The notes under the pieces were generated by a model. The model was not told the origin of the DNA. It did not search any database and saw only the letters and a program-made list of their open reading frames with translations. From contig OY757912.1 in the NCBI GenBank assembly GCA_963585895.1, positions 86,253,599 to 86,317,598 of the forward strand: 64,000 bases of DNA, written 5' to 3'. Positions within the stretch are counted from its first letter, which is position 1. The number at the start of each line of letters is the position of its first letter. The position numbers and the translations under genes are program-made. The stretch is from Sepioteuthis lessoniana (Eukaryota; Mollusca; Cephalopoda; Myopsida; Loliginidae). Of this stretch, positions 54,331 to 64,000 are shown in pieces.

Positions 54331-54750
54331 TACAAACACAAATAAAGACAAACATACATATATAAATATGTATATATATACATAAAAAATTTCAATACAC
54401 ATTCACACATACACGGAAAAAATTACTATCCATCAAATCCGAAACCACTTCACCACACACACACACACACACACATCAAATAACAAAAGTAAATGAGGGG
54501 GGAGGTAGCCTAAGAGAAACAAACTCTAAGAAAAAGGAAGGACCGGCATTCATAAAAAACCCATAACCAACTGAAAACCATTCAAACTACAAACACAAGT
54601 GAGTTCAAGTCTCATTGAATATCCCATTAACAAGATCTTGCGCATTACATGTTCTCTGACAAAAGCATTAAGCTGGAAACATACACGTATGTCAGAACAA
54701 AATAAATAAATTCTAAAAAATACAAATCTCTTCGTGGACCAACTCATTTT

Positions 54751-54753
<3 letters not shown>
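54331..54753. other. Probable PLE 3' flank or UTR
   Basis: A/C-rich non-coding sequence with a CA run at 54,455-54,475. It may be the 3' untranslated part of the PLE, but no terminus is defined. Confidence 0.4.
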
Positions 54754-54801
<48 letters not shown>

Positions 54802-55020
54802 CACTCTTAAAGCGTCGTTCATGATACGAGTATATATATATATATATATATATATATACCCGTATAATGAACGACGTCCTAAGACCATTTGTCCCCTAAA
54901 AAACAAGAGGTCGTTCATTACATGAAATATATAATGAAAAATATTTTTATGCCAAAGAATTAGGGGCTGCCTATCACATGAAGTCCTTCATTATTCAAGT
55001 ATATATATATATATATATAT
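54754..55020. repeat. TA arrays flanked by repeated gtcgttcat words
   Basis: TA runs at 54,754-54,800, 54,829-54,857 and 54,999-55,020 alternate with related spacers. cgtcgttcatgatacg (54,813-54,828) is inverted at 54,861-54,876 with one mismatch. Direct relatives gtcgttcattacatgaa (54,911) and gtccttcattattcaag (54,982) precede other TA stretches. Confidence 0.7.
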
Positions 55021-55179
55021 GTCAGTGGCGACTCAAGGTTTTTAATTTAACCCATGGTCTTCTTTTCAATAGAATTTACTTTATGTAAATTTAGAATATA
55101 AGTATAAATTTAGCATCCAACTAAATTTTTGGAAACCCATGGACTGTCCAGAGATCGAATATTTTGGGAGCTTTGGTTT

Positions 55180-55700
55180 GGGTTTTTTTTCATTGCATAT
55201 CAACCATTGTTCTTAATTTAATGCCGAATCCTCTTCATACATATTTATTAGATATATCTGATTTGTAAACACATTGAGTTGATAACGTTTTTCAACGAGC
55301 GTAAACGAATTTTTTTGCAATCAGTTAAATTGTTTCAAGTATTTCTATGTATCACTAACCATTCAATTAAACATCAGTGATTTGGTTGCACATAGTTAAA
55401 TGATCAAACAGTTCCATTTCTAATAATTCAATTCAGCATAAGTCATTTTGTTTGCACACAGGTTCATTGTGAGACAGTTCTGTTTGACCAAGAGATTGGA
55501 ATCTGTCAGGTAGTACCACTCCGGGTAAGAGTTTAACTGGAAGCAATGGCTATATGGAGTACTCTACATGCTCCAATGTTCCAGGACTGGAGCATCACGA
55601 TCAGATTTTTTCGTGTCCTATCCAGGACACTCGTTGTGTCGGGGGTCTTACCACACTTCAGAGACGCAGTCAGTATATTATACAGCCACGGCTAACTGGG
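55180..55700 (-). mobile_element. Family D, near complete
   Basis: Minus-strand order: cagttagccgtggctgtata, atactgactgcgtctctgaa, gagtgtcctggataggacac, a contracted head with cactccagaagctg-like part, modules and the tail around 55,190-55,230 with aaacccaaaccaaagc. Confidence 0.7.
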
Positions 55701-55733
55701 ATCCGCTTTGCGTTGAAATTAATAGACTTTTGA

Positions 55734-55777
55734 GAATAGCAATTCTGGCTGGGCCCGAACATTCCTACTCCAGAATT

Positions 55778-55820
<43 letters not shown>
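55734..55820. repeat. Short hairpin followed by (TA)n
   Basis: Hairpin arms gcaattctgg (55,738-55,747) and ccagaattggc (55,771-55,781) precede a TA run. Downstream at about 55,905 is ctgatgaaatatttccgttt, a CTGATGA word without a clear GAAA partner. Confidence 0.5.
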
Positions 55821-55821
<1 letters not shown>

Positions 55822-56059
55822 TATGGGAAAATGGTTTTCTCGCAGATCTGAGGTAGTTGTGTATTCCCATTATCTCCATATTAGTCTGAGATCCTGATGA
55901 AATATTTCCGTTTGGAACAGATACGTACAATGACGAAATAGGAAAAAGTTTGACACAATGTTAGGTGTCTGTGAAATCGCTTTCAACAGATTCGTTGACG
56001 TTAGGAAGTTGAAAACGTTAGTATGTATCTGAAGACTAGACTCAGAGCAAAGAAGGTCA

Positions 56060-56092
<33 letters not shown>
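56060..56092. repeat. (TA)n(GA)n microsatellite
   Basis: A TA run followed by GA/GT repeats to about 56,130. Confidence 0.95.
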
Positions 56093-56095
<3 letters not shown>

Positions 56096-56129
56096 AGAGA
56101 CAGAGAGAGTGAGTGAGTGTGTGTTTGTA

Positions 56130-56277
56130 ACGTTTGTCATCCTAGGGAATGGAATCGGTGATATGAATTCAAATCTTGGATGAGACTGTCCATGCTAGTG
56201 CTTGTGGCAAAGGTAGGGATCGATCTCTTCTCCCCTCCAAATGAATAGTAAAAATTAAATTGGTACGTAATATGGGA
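56130..56277 (+). mobile_element. SINE A, left half (split by SINE B)
   Basis: A head remnant with B-box atgaattcaaatcttggat, then a degraded core (ggcaaaggtagggatcgatc, ccaaatgaatagta), up to the TSD tacgtaatatggga at 56,264-56,277. It continues at 56,569. Confidence 0.65.
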
Positions 56278-56554
56278 ATACCGGGACATTGGCCCAGCGG
56301 TTAGAGTGTTCGCCAATGGCCCGGGAGACCTGGGTTCAATCCCAGGTCGAGTCATACCAAAGACTTTAAAAATGGTACTTGATACCACCTTGCTTAACAC
56401 TCAGCATTATAAGGTACGGTTCAAGGGTAAAGTGGAGCAATCCTGGGAACGGAGTAGCGCCCTCCCCTACACCTTGGTGTAGTAGCTATCGAAAAGGGAG
56501 CCTTCGGGTCACCCTCGACTATGGTCGCTAACTTTACTTACTTTTTACTTTACT
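56278..56554 (+). mobile_element. SINE B, full length, 14-bp TSD, inside SINE A
   Basis: The perfect duplication tacgtaatatggga (56,264-56,277; 56,555-56,568) bounds a 277-bp copy. Its head is ataccgggacattggcccag with A-box-like ggcccagcggttagagtg and B-box gggttcaatcccaggtcgag. Next come accaaagactttaaaaatgg, ttaacactcagcattataag, gtagtagctatcgaaaaggg and actttacttactttttactt. It is the best preserved SINE B in the window. Confidence 0.95.
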
Positions 56555-56568
56555 TACGTAATATGGGA

Positions 56569-56655
56569 GACTCGATTCTTTCCATTTGTTAAGGTAACCT
56601 AATCAAGAAGAAGGAAAATTAGCTGCACTCAGATTAAAAATTGATCTTGTGAGAG
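56569..56655 (+). mobile_element. SINE A, right half (split by SINE B)
   Basis: gactcgattctttccatttg, gaagaaggaaaattagctgc and aaaaattgatcttgtgag match the middle and 3' part of SINE A and continue the copy interrupted at 56,277. Confidence 0.65.
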
Positions 56656-57697
56656 AAATAGAGAGAATGAAAGAGAAAGAGTAATGCTCTACTAGTCTCA
56701 CTTACTCTTAAACCATGTAGGCGCTCTAAAAGATAAAAGATATGTTAAATTTGTTACAAGCCTATTAGTCTGAGTCATCTGGAGTCAATAAAACTCTGTA
56801 ATCAGAAGTAATTGATCGATGAGACTTGCTTGTTAACCATTACCTCACAAAGGTATGTTATATATGTTAGTGTTGACGAAGGTAAATATATGTGTATATA
56901 CTCGTATGTGCACATACGCGAAATTGCCTCATTGATAGGTCTGTCGAAAAGCAGTTTTTTTTTTCCTAATGGTCAGATCGCTATTAGAATAACTTTAAGA
57001 TTTTTCCTTGTAGTAATTGCCTTGCGGAAGAAATTTTACTTTTGTGTGGAAGAACGTCGCTTTAAGCAGAAATAACGCTAGTCCCAAAAGTATATCGTTA
57101 AATTATTCTCTCCTTTTTTTTCTTTCCGCAGAACTTATTCTAAATTTGTGAACTTTTCTTCTGCTTTGTGTTTCTGTTTTACTTCAAGATTCTTTTTTCA
57201 TTTTTTTTTTTTTGTCAATTCTGCAACGCTGTTTCTTACACTCCCACTTCAGAACGTCCATTTTCTCTTGGTCGTATTGATTTTCCCGCCAAGAGCATCT
57301 CGTATTGCCGCATGTTTTTTGTTAACACTCTAAGTTATTGTTGTTGTCTTTGCGAGAAACACTCTCGTTCGTTTATGGATGCCATAGTGTACCAAATTCT
57401 GTTTTATCTACCTTGTACGTTGCAAACATGGCTGCTTGCAGTTTCGGGGGTGGTAAAAAGGATGAAGTGAGGAACAAAAAGGTTTAAAGAAAGTTTATGC
57501 TGGCAACCTCGGACCGCATGAAATAATAAGCGATTCGTATTGCAAAGTTTTTGGCTTTTCATTGATTTTCTTTACAATTATTTCTTTTTATTTCTAACAA
57601 ATTTATCTTTCTTTTTTTTTTGCCTAATTTGCTTTTTTTCCCCTTTTACATAACTTCAGTGTATTTTTTCGATTCTACTCAATCATCAAACTGTCTA
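56656..57697. other. Unannotated T-rich stretch
   Basis: No family is recognised. The 87- and 100-codon frames at 56,812-57,075 and 57,168-57,470 are F-rich and carry no known motif. Confidence 0.4.
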
Positions 57698-57994
57698 AGA
57701 GGTGCCCGTGGTGTAATGGTTATCGTCGTAGGAAATGGACACGGCGACACGTGTTCAAATACTGGACGAGACTGATTGCAATTCACATAGCACTAATACC
57801 CTTGAGAAAGGTATGAATCCAATTATTCTCCCTCCAGCTATGGGTAAATAGTAGGACAGACTAGGTTCTTCAGCCTTGGTGAGGCAACTAGACTAAGAGA
57901 AGGAAAACTCTGAATTCAAACCTGTTAAACTCCGCTTAAAATTTGACCTTGTGTCATATCCTGCCCGAGCGTAGGGGTTGGTTAAATAGGATCC
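57698..57994 (+). mobile_element. SINE A, full length, 12-bp TSD
   Basis: The perfect duplication tcaaactgtcta (57,686-57,697; 57,995-58,006) defines a 297-bp element with intact A-box (tggtgtaatggtta) and B-box (gtgttcaaatactgg, one change). The core and the complete 3' end (cttaaaatttgaccttgtgt, then ggggttggttaaat) are present. With the 45.4-kb copy it sets the family boundaries. Confidence 0.95.
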
Positions 57995-58117
57995 TCAAAC
58001 TGTCTACTTCAAAGTGTACCTCTTCTTCTCATCGCGTCAACATTTTCGTGGTTTGTTTGCTTCTTTCTTTCTTTTGATATGATTCTTATTTCTTTACTTT
58101 TCTTTTGTTTTATTGCT

Positions 58118-58136
58118 ATATATATATATATATATA
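58118..58136. repeat. (TA)n microsatellite
   Basis: A short TA run in T-rich sequence. Confidence 0.9.
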
Positions 58137-58261
58137 GCTTTTTGCTTCATTTTTTGTATTTCTTTTTCATTTTTTTCTTTTTAGAATTATTTTTCATTCT
58201 ATTATTTGTTTGTTTGCTTGTTTCTTTCTTTCGTTTATATTTATTTTCTCTTTTGTGAGTT

Positions 58262-58815
58262 TTTCACACCGGCGATGGCTGATAGCTTTCCACGGGAGTC
58301 TTGGTGACAGCAATCTCCTCAAGTCCCTAGAACTCTTCTTCGTAGTATGGCTGATCTTTAAAATGCTGTAATTTAGATGTTCTTAGCTCGTCTTCTTATT
58401 TCCAAGTTCTCCAGTCCCTGTACCAATCCTTTCGTGATCGTACCGAGCGCGCCAATTACAATTGGTATTACCGTCACTTTCATGTTCCATAGTTTTTTCA
58501 GCTCTCTACCAAGGTGTTGGTATTTATCTCTCTTCGCTTTCTTTCAGTTTTACTCTTTCAGTATTGTTTCTGGCGGTGTTAATCAGTATTCCTCAGCATT
58601 TCTCTATGTAGTCTTTAAGTCGTTGTGTCAATGCGTCAACATTGTCTTCAATACTGGTAAGTCCTCTTCCAGTTTCTTTTCTTGACACATAATCTGCCAA
58701 CCTCATCTATGGGATGTAATGCTTTATGCACGGTTATTAGTTTTCTTGTTCACTGGTTCATTTTTTAAAGTTCTTCTCTGGTCCACTTCAAGAATGGTCG
58801 CGAATGTCTTGCGAG
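58262..58815 (-). mobile_element. LINE-R, C-terminal fragment with internal deletion
   Basis: Minus-strand blocks from right to left: a DALTQRLKDY-like segment, then KYQHLGRELKKLWNMKVTVI, PIVIGALGTITKGLVQGLEN and RSAILRRRVLGT. The zinc-knuckle and PD...D segment expected between the first two is missing, so the copy carries an internal deletion. Confidence 0.65.
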
Positions 58816-58892
58816 GGGGACATTCCAGGTATTCATCATTTTTATAAGGTTCTTGCTCTATAGTTTTGGCTCGAGTAGTGTTTTGGTTCTCC

Positions 58893-59041
58893 TGAAATCA
58901 TCATCATCATGTCGTTCGGCCAGCACGGATATCCCTGACTCTCTCTCTCTCCACGTCTCCCTATCATTCATCGCCTCTGGCAGGTCTTCAGGGTTACATC
59001 CCGTATCATCACATAGCTGCTGTATGTATGTTCGAGCTGCT
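58893..59041 (-). mobile_element. RTE-type LINE, 3' end
   Basis: The tail catcatcatcatgtcg is followed on the minus strand by codons for WRERVRDIRAG-like sequence, LPEAMNDRE and YIQQLCDDTG, truncated at about 59,041. Confidence 0.75.
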
Positions 59042-59239
59042 TTTTTCGATATGAATTGTTTCTTGCAATCGTAGTAGTAACGACCTTAGTGAAACACTCA
59101 AAAAAACCAACGAAAATAAAGAAAAAAGATCCCATCAATCTATTTAAAAAAATTATTGACAGTGTTTCTTTTAGAATAAATGAAAAAAACTGTTATTTCA
59201 TATATAAAAGTAAACAATATAAACTATAGATATAGAATA

Positions 59240-59690
59240 TTGTAATCAGGACAGGGTTCGATTGTCGAGACATGGAAATTGGTGTATAATATTGAGGTTG
59301 GAAGGCATACAAAGAAGAGTGATAAAAATAATATGAATTAAAAGATTACAATTATAGGGAGAGATTAAAGAAATTAAGATTAACTACTTTACAAGGAAGA
59401 ACAATTGGCGGTGATCTAATCGAAACTTTCAAAATAATTAATGGAATTTTTTATAATGACATATTTTTTCAATATTTCTTATCGAACGTGAAATGTACAC
59501 TCAAGAGTGTTTTCAAATACTAACTCTACAAACCAATCGGAAATTTTTTTTTTACTAGAGTAATATATTTTTGGGAAAAAATTGGTTAATCAGATAAAAA
59601 AAAAAAGCAATTGGGCACAAAATTTTAAAAATCAAATTGGATGATTTTAGAAAAAAATAGTAAAAAAAAAAAAAATTCAAGCGGCCATTT
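59240..59690 (+). mobile_element. CR1/L2-like LINE relic, C-terminal region
   Basis: Shifting frames yield EVGRHTKKSDKNN (compare LE.VQRRATK), EIKEIKINYF, a DLIETFKIINGIFYND block, FFQYFLSNVKC, KSVFKYxLYKPIGNFFF and VIYFWEKIG. This order is typical of the region after the RT of CR1/L2/Rex1-type LINEs. Many stops are present. Confidence 0.6.
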
Positions 59691-59732
59691 TAGGGAATTA
59701 TCTGATAGATTACTAAACAGAATCTGATCTGT

Positions 59733-59955
59733 GTGTTGGCTTTGGTTTCTTTTTTAATGGCATATCACCCTTCATGAGTTATTTAATGCCAAATTCATCA
59801 TTGTAGAAGAACAGCTGTGGTACTATTTATCCCATGTTTGGCCGGGATAAGGATGTTAATACATTCCCCAAGGATATTGTGCCAAAAGTGAACCTAATGA
59901 TGTAACTGGATTTCGACACCATTTACTATGATATCGTTGTATAGCCATGAGGATA
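59733..59955 (-). mobile_element. SINE C, minus strand
   Basis: The left end has the tail aaccaaagccaac and hairpin ggcattaaataactc / gggtgatatgccatt. The core (aaccccc-less, diverged) and the gttcacttttggcacaatat block follow, with a head near tatcctcatggctat. Confidence 0.75.
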
Positions 59956-59956
59956 T

Positions 59957-59985
59957 CAATAATAATAATAATAATAATAATAATA
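59957..59985. repeat. (AAT)n microsatellite
   Basis: A short AAT array at the SINE C 5' end. Confidence 0.9.
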
Positions 59986-60761
59986 CAAGTGGACTCTGTC
60001 GTTTCTGATACGAATGGTTTTATTTCTTTCCGCTTTCAGCCGTTGGTGACACGAGGAGAGAGATACATACTATGCTGACACCCCTTCCAACGCGCGGCGC
60101 ACCTTGTAGTGACTAAGATCTCAACTCATCTCTGCGGGTCAGATCAGATCCGAAAAAAAAACTCAACATTCAGCTTTAACCGGTATTCTTCAACTCCTCG
60201 TCTTTTTCAAAATCCTAAAATTCTCAGTCTATCTCTTCCGGGCATGTCGTCATCCACCCACTTAGTTTCACTTCTACTGCACGTCGAGCACCATTTCTTG
60301 TCTGGGGGTTTATTATGACAGATGATGATTATCATATACTTTCGGCACGCAAGTAACCCGTCTGACAACGACACCTAAACTAAGAGACACTGAGGGGTTT
60401 AAAGTCTAACCAAACTAAATCATGAAATATAATTAACGAAAAAATGATTAATTACCTTAATTATATGTCAATATAACAATCAATCATTTTAGTCAATGCA
60501 CCAAAAGGATTGTTCGATCTCTATATCGCTTTTGTATTTAGAGAATATATATTCTGAGCAAAGATTACTTTTTAATGGTTGACGTGAGAAGTATGTAAAA
60601 AGTAGAGAAACCCAAGGGGACTTAACAAAGAAAGATACTAACAAACAAACAGTTAATAATTATGTATTCAAGCACAAATAGTACACCAATTTTACTTAGA
60701 AAATACATAAAAATGCAATGCATTTCGATAGAGAAAAACATTAGATTTACGTGTACGTTTT
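59986..60761. other. Unannotated stretch with GC-richer patch
   Basis: 60,040-60,150 is GC-richer (ccttccaacgcgcggcgcac). The 69-codon frame at 60,109-60,318 has no known domain. Confidence 0.4.
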
Positions 60762-60952
60762 GTTTGGTTTGGTTTCTTTGCTTCGTTGGTTATTTAACGC
60801 CGAATTAATCCTTCGAGAAGAACAGTAGTGGTACTATTAAACCCATAGCTGGGAGGATTAGGGGATTCATACCTTTCCCAAGGGTATTATTCCGAAAGTG
60901 AACTGGAGTTCGAACTCGCTTACTACGATTCCGCAGTCCACTTGGGCACGTC
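60762..60952 (-). mobile_element. SINE C, minus strand
   Basis: aaccaaaccaaac tail, ggcgttaaataaccaac, cactactgttcttctcgaag, the core cctaatcctcccagctatgg, gttcactttcggaataatac and a B-box gagttcgaactcc are visible. Part of the hairpin is deleted. Confidence 0.8.
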
Positions 60953-61436
60953 TCTTTTTTTTCTTTTTTTTTTTTTAAATCTCTTCAGAACGTTATCATT
61001 GATAGTAGAACGGTGTTTGTTTTTGTTTTTCTGCGGTTTTCTTTTCTTCGGCAGCGTCTTTTTTTACGTCTGTCTTTCTAGCGGGCCGAATTCCTAGTTG
61101 CTTTTTATTTCTATTTTAAAAGTTGATCACATGACCAGCAAAGATATTGCATCTCCCTCCTATTTTTATTCTTTACTTCTCACTACTCTCTGGTTCTTCT
61201 CATTACTCCCTGGATTCTTTATGTCTTCTACCTATTATCCAACCACTATTCTTAATTTCTTTATCGTTTTTATGTATTTTTAATAATTCACAAATAATAT
61301 TAGAAATTTATACAGAAAATACAAAAACAAGCAAAGCATTCCAATAGTTGAGCAAGAGAGGAAAACATATTTACGAATTTTTTTTTTTTGTCTCTTCTGA
61401 GCGTTATCATTGTTTTTGTTTGTTTGCTGTCAATGT
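60953..61436. other. Unannotated T-rich stretch
   Basis: Nothing recognisable. There are T runs near 60,960-60,975 and 61,380-61,390. Confidence 0.4.
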
Positions 61437-62225
61437 AGCAACCAATAACAGCATTAGCAACTTAACTACAGATAGAAAATAGAAATGGAAGGATAAACAA
61501 CTGTATGGAGAGTTCAAGTGACAAACAGGCATGATCACACACGAGAAGACATGGAAATAGCAAAGAAAGGGAAATATCAAGAAAGAGAAAGTGAATCTCT
61601 TTTAATAGCAGCAGGAAATAATGGCATAAGGACCAATTATGTCAAAGCGAAAATCGATAATACTCAATAGAATAGGAAATATAGATTATGCAGAGAAAGC
61701 GATGTAACAATTAATCATATAGTAAACGAACCTAGAAAACTTGCACAAAAAGAGTGCAAGACTACGCACGAGTGGGTAGGAAAAGAAATCAACAGGGAAT
61801 TGGGCAAAAGACTAAATTTTGATCATGCTAAAAATGGTATTTGCACAAACCAGAATCTGTTCAAGAAAATGAGACGCATGAAATTTTCTAGGATTTTGTG
61901 TTACAAACGAATCGCCAAGTCACAGGCAGAATACCAGACCTAGTGCGGATGAACAACAAAAAAGCGAACTTGTCGCCTGGTGGACTTTGACATTCCGGCA
62001 GATCACAGAGTGAAAATAAAACAAAATCGAAAAATAAACAAATACTTGAACCTTGCTAGAAAAAAAAAGAAGAAGAAAAAAGTAGAGCATTTAAAACGGT
62101 CTCCAAAGGCTTGGAACAGGGATTGTACTATTGGAAATGGTCGGAAGAGAATACTGAGAAGTGTCCTGGAGATTTGAAGGGTAATGCGGTCATTCAGACT
62201 CCAGTGAAACCCCACCAGCTCACTG
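61437..62225 (+). mobile_element. LINE-R, C-terminal region (copy 1 of a stack)
   Basis: Blocks in order: EKQLYGEFK-like start, ESLLIAAGNNGIRTNYVKAK, YRLCRESDVTINHIVN (zinc-knuckle, second Cys/His partly lost), KTTHEWVGKEINRELGKRLN, CRLVDFDIPADHRVKI (the D.AVP motif of the nuclease-like domain), NKYLNLAR, and ILRSVLEI at the 3' end. Between NLAR and the end, an A/G-rich tract replaces the KKLWNMKV...GALG segment. Confidence 0.7.
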
Positions 62226-62267
62226 TGGTGTTAAAAAAATAACTTGCAAATAGTGAAATAATAATCA

Positions 62268-62455
62268 AACTGCGGAAGTTGAGTGTGACAGTGACACTAG
62301 TTGTAGCGGTTTCGCTTGGAACAGTTCTGAAAGTCTTGGAAAAAAATTGGATTTATAGGTAATCAGAGGAGGAAACAAGAACAACCAGACCACAGCATTG
62401 AAGAGACTTGCTCTCACTCAAACTCCACTGAAAGACCATCAGCTAATGGTGGCGT
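62268..62455 (+). mobile_element. LINE-R, extreme 3' fragment (copy 2 of a stack)
   Basis: KLSVTVTLVVAVSLGTVLKV is a degraded version of NMKVTVIPIVIGALGTVPKG. It is followed by the same 3' region as copies 1 and 3 (ctccactgaaagaccatcag). It ends in a 15-nt A run. Confidence 0.55.
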
Positions 62456-62469
62456 GAAAAAAAAAAAAA

Positions 62470-62945
62470 AAACTCGCAAGGATACGCGCAAACTTCTCTG
62501 TGATTTTGAGATACAAACGGATTATCTAATCTCGACCAGACTAGCAGACCTAGTGATATTCAACAAAAAAAAAAAAAAAAAAAAAAGAAAAAAAAACAGA
62601 ACCTGCCGAATTGTGGTATTTGCAATTCCGGCTGGCCAAAAGTTAAAACTGAAAGACAAGGAAATGGGATATAAGTACCTGGACCTTGCTTGAGAACTGA
62701 AAAAGACTATGAAACTTGTAAGTGACGGTGATACCAATTGTAATTGGCACACTTGCTACAGTCCCCAAAGGATTAGTACAAGGACGGGAGGATTTGGAAA
62801 TAAGAGGACGAGCTGAGACCGTCCGATTTACTGCATTATTGAGATCGGCCAGAATATTGAGAAGAATCCTGGAGACTTGAGTAGACCTGCTGTCACTCAG
62901 TCTTCTGTGGAAAACTAACAGCCGACGCTGGAGTGAAAAATTCCG
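62470..62945 (+). mobile_element. LINE-R, C-terminal fragment (copy 3 of a stack)
   Basis: LLCDFEIQTDYLISTRLADL (PD changed to AD), an expanded A run at 62,565-62,585, CRIVVFAIPAGQKLKL, YKYLDLA and degraded ELKK-T-MKL follow. It then has the same 3' region. The three 3' ends in a row suggest repeated insertion or duplication at a LINE tail. Confidence 0.65.
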
Positions 62946-63487
62946 AAATGAGTAGAATAATAATATCAATATTCTAGACTGCAAATATTTTTGGTATCAG
63001 GAATATATAGAATGCACATAGAATCCTCTTAACTTCCTTTGGAGATTTTCTTTCGCTAAAGTAAGCCTGAAAAATTATTTGCAGTCGGTAAAGATATTAA
63101 GCGTGAGTATTAAAGTCTTGTCAGTTTTTGTTTGTTTAAAAAAATGGCATTCAAGCAAGCCCAGCAACAAACACGATTTACTATATCATCAAAATTCCTT
63201 TCTTTAACAGAAACAAAGAAAAATTGTTGGTTTTAGTTAGATAATCTACACATTATAAGTAATTTTTACATGCATCATGAATATGTGGGAAACCTGTGTT
63301 AATAATTTTCCATAACCTTCTTGTGAATCAGGTAGAAATGAGCCTTTTTATTACCGATTTTGTTAATACCAATATAGCGTAGAGGAGTATTCTTTGGGGA
63401 ATCAGACTGTTTACAACCGACTATCACTTGAGCGTAGAATAATATATTTTGTAGGAATGTGTTTCAAATTTGCTTTCGAATTTGATT
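62946..63487. other. Unannotated AT-rich stretch
   Basis: Nothing recognised. Confidence 0.4.
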
Positions 63488-63868
63488 GATTCATTGAGTT
63501 TAATAATATCTCAACACGTCTAGGGTAAATTTATTGTTGAAGAATAGGGAATCGCGTTCAATCTATTTTCAAACTAACAATTTTTTGTTGTTTTATTTCA
63601 TAATAGAATTTCTTTGGAACCAACTCCAGTTGAACACGAATGATTTTTTAAAGAGATCTATTTGACCCATTGACGTGAACGTAACAGATCCAACCACTCG
63701 GAATTAAAGTTGGCCTGGGAGTAATCGCAAAAAAGGGGTTATTCACGCACCCCAGACCTCCAGAACTAGAGCCGCACCGTCAGATACATTGTAGTGTCTT
63801 ATTCAGGACACCTCTTGGGGGCTGATATATTACTCCTCGTCAGGAGATACAGTCAGGGCATTCTAAAC
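63488..63868 (-). mobile_element. Family D2, near complete
   Basis: Minus-strand order: tagaatgccctgactgtatc, gaggtgtcctgaataagaca, ccaactttaattccgagtgg, then gcgattccctattcttcaac and the tail with gttgagatattattaaac and tcaatcaa. Confidence 0.7.
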
Positions 63869-63882
63869 CATGTGGATTTGGC

Positions 63883-63883
<1 letters not shown>

Positions 63884-63922
<39 letters not shown>
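63884..63922. repeat. (GA)n(GACA)n microsatellite
   Basis: A GA run followed by gaca units. Confidence 0.95.
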
Positions 63923-63924
<2 letters not shown>

Positions 63925-64000
63925 AATAGAAAGAAAGTCTGATGATCATGGCAATTCCTGAAATTTACCAAATGCTGATAAATTTTTTTTGTTCTGGAAC

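Noticed and set aside
55900-55960. Hammerhead ribozyme at ctgatgaaatatttccg
   Set aside because: No gaaa follows at a suitable distance after a plausible stem II. The nearest gaaa is preceded by unpaired sequence.

Overview
The window looks like gene-free, repeat-dense DNA from a lophotrochozoan, most likely a coleoid cephalopod and probably an octopus. No taxonomic search was possible. The inference rests on several observations: dense tRNA-headed SINEs that share a conserved core; repeated 3' fragments of an RTE-type LINE that end in (ATG)n and run into (TA)n; Penelope-like elements with GIY-YIG endonuclease domains; a LINE whose C-terminus carries a restriction-like-endonuclease-type motif; and very abundant (TA)n/(CA)n microsatellites. 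I found no convincing host exon, rRNA gene or functional tRNA gene. Almost every long open frame is antisense to a repeat, a translated microsatellite, or a decayed transposable-element domain.

Repeat vocabulary used in the entries. SINE A: tRNA-like head, core, about 295 bp. SINE B: different tRNA-like head, about 265 bp, 3' end rich in ctttactta. SINE C: tRNA-like head, a core shared with A, and a 3' hairpin tail followed by aaccaaacc. Family D: 0.6-0.75 kb, non-tRNA head, internal 55-65 bp modules, with the same kind of 3' hairpin tail as C. D2 has a related head but a tail ending in atcaatcaatc. RTE: LINE 3' fragments. LINE-R: a long LINE with a zinc-knuckle and PD...D type C-terminus. 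PLE: Penelope-like elements. There are also two mariner relics and two solo LTRs.

Layout. 0-12 kb: mariner relic, scattered SINEs, one RTE copy, a GC-rich block with a perfect CRE palindrome, an inverted SINE B pair and a TSD-bounded family D copy. 13-18.4 kb: one LINE-R copy broken up by a MITE-like element, SINE B, a SINE tail, two tandem SINE A copies with a triplicated TSD, and an RTE copy. 20-28 kb: compound microsatellites, RTE copies, a minisatellite split by family D, a 5S-rRNA-like fragment, a three-unit 160-180 bp tandem repeat and a PLE 3' end. 29-35.8 kb: a PLE split by a solo LTR, a 24-bp minisatellite, a second solo LTR and a TSD-bounded SINE B. 36-44 kb: a near-perfect 49-bp palindrome, a 61-bp minisatellite, an internally deleted DD34D mariner, and a composite of tRNA-like and hammerhead-like parts. 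45-50 kb: SINE A inside D, a tandem roughly 300-bp unit carrying a hammerhead-ribozyme-like motif, and 1.5 kb of TA arrays. 50-64 kb: a second PLE with RT and GIY-YIG parts, SINE B inside SINE A, a CR1/L2-like LINE relic, and stacked LINE-R 3' ends.

The elements relate as parasite layers rather than as a pathway. Autonomous LINEs, PLEs and mariners supply the machinery. SINEs and family D appear to use LINE machinery through shared 3' tails. The most unusual signals are the hammerhead-like motifs, above all the tandem unit near 47.3-47.9 kb, and the exact TSD-resolved nested insertions.
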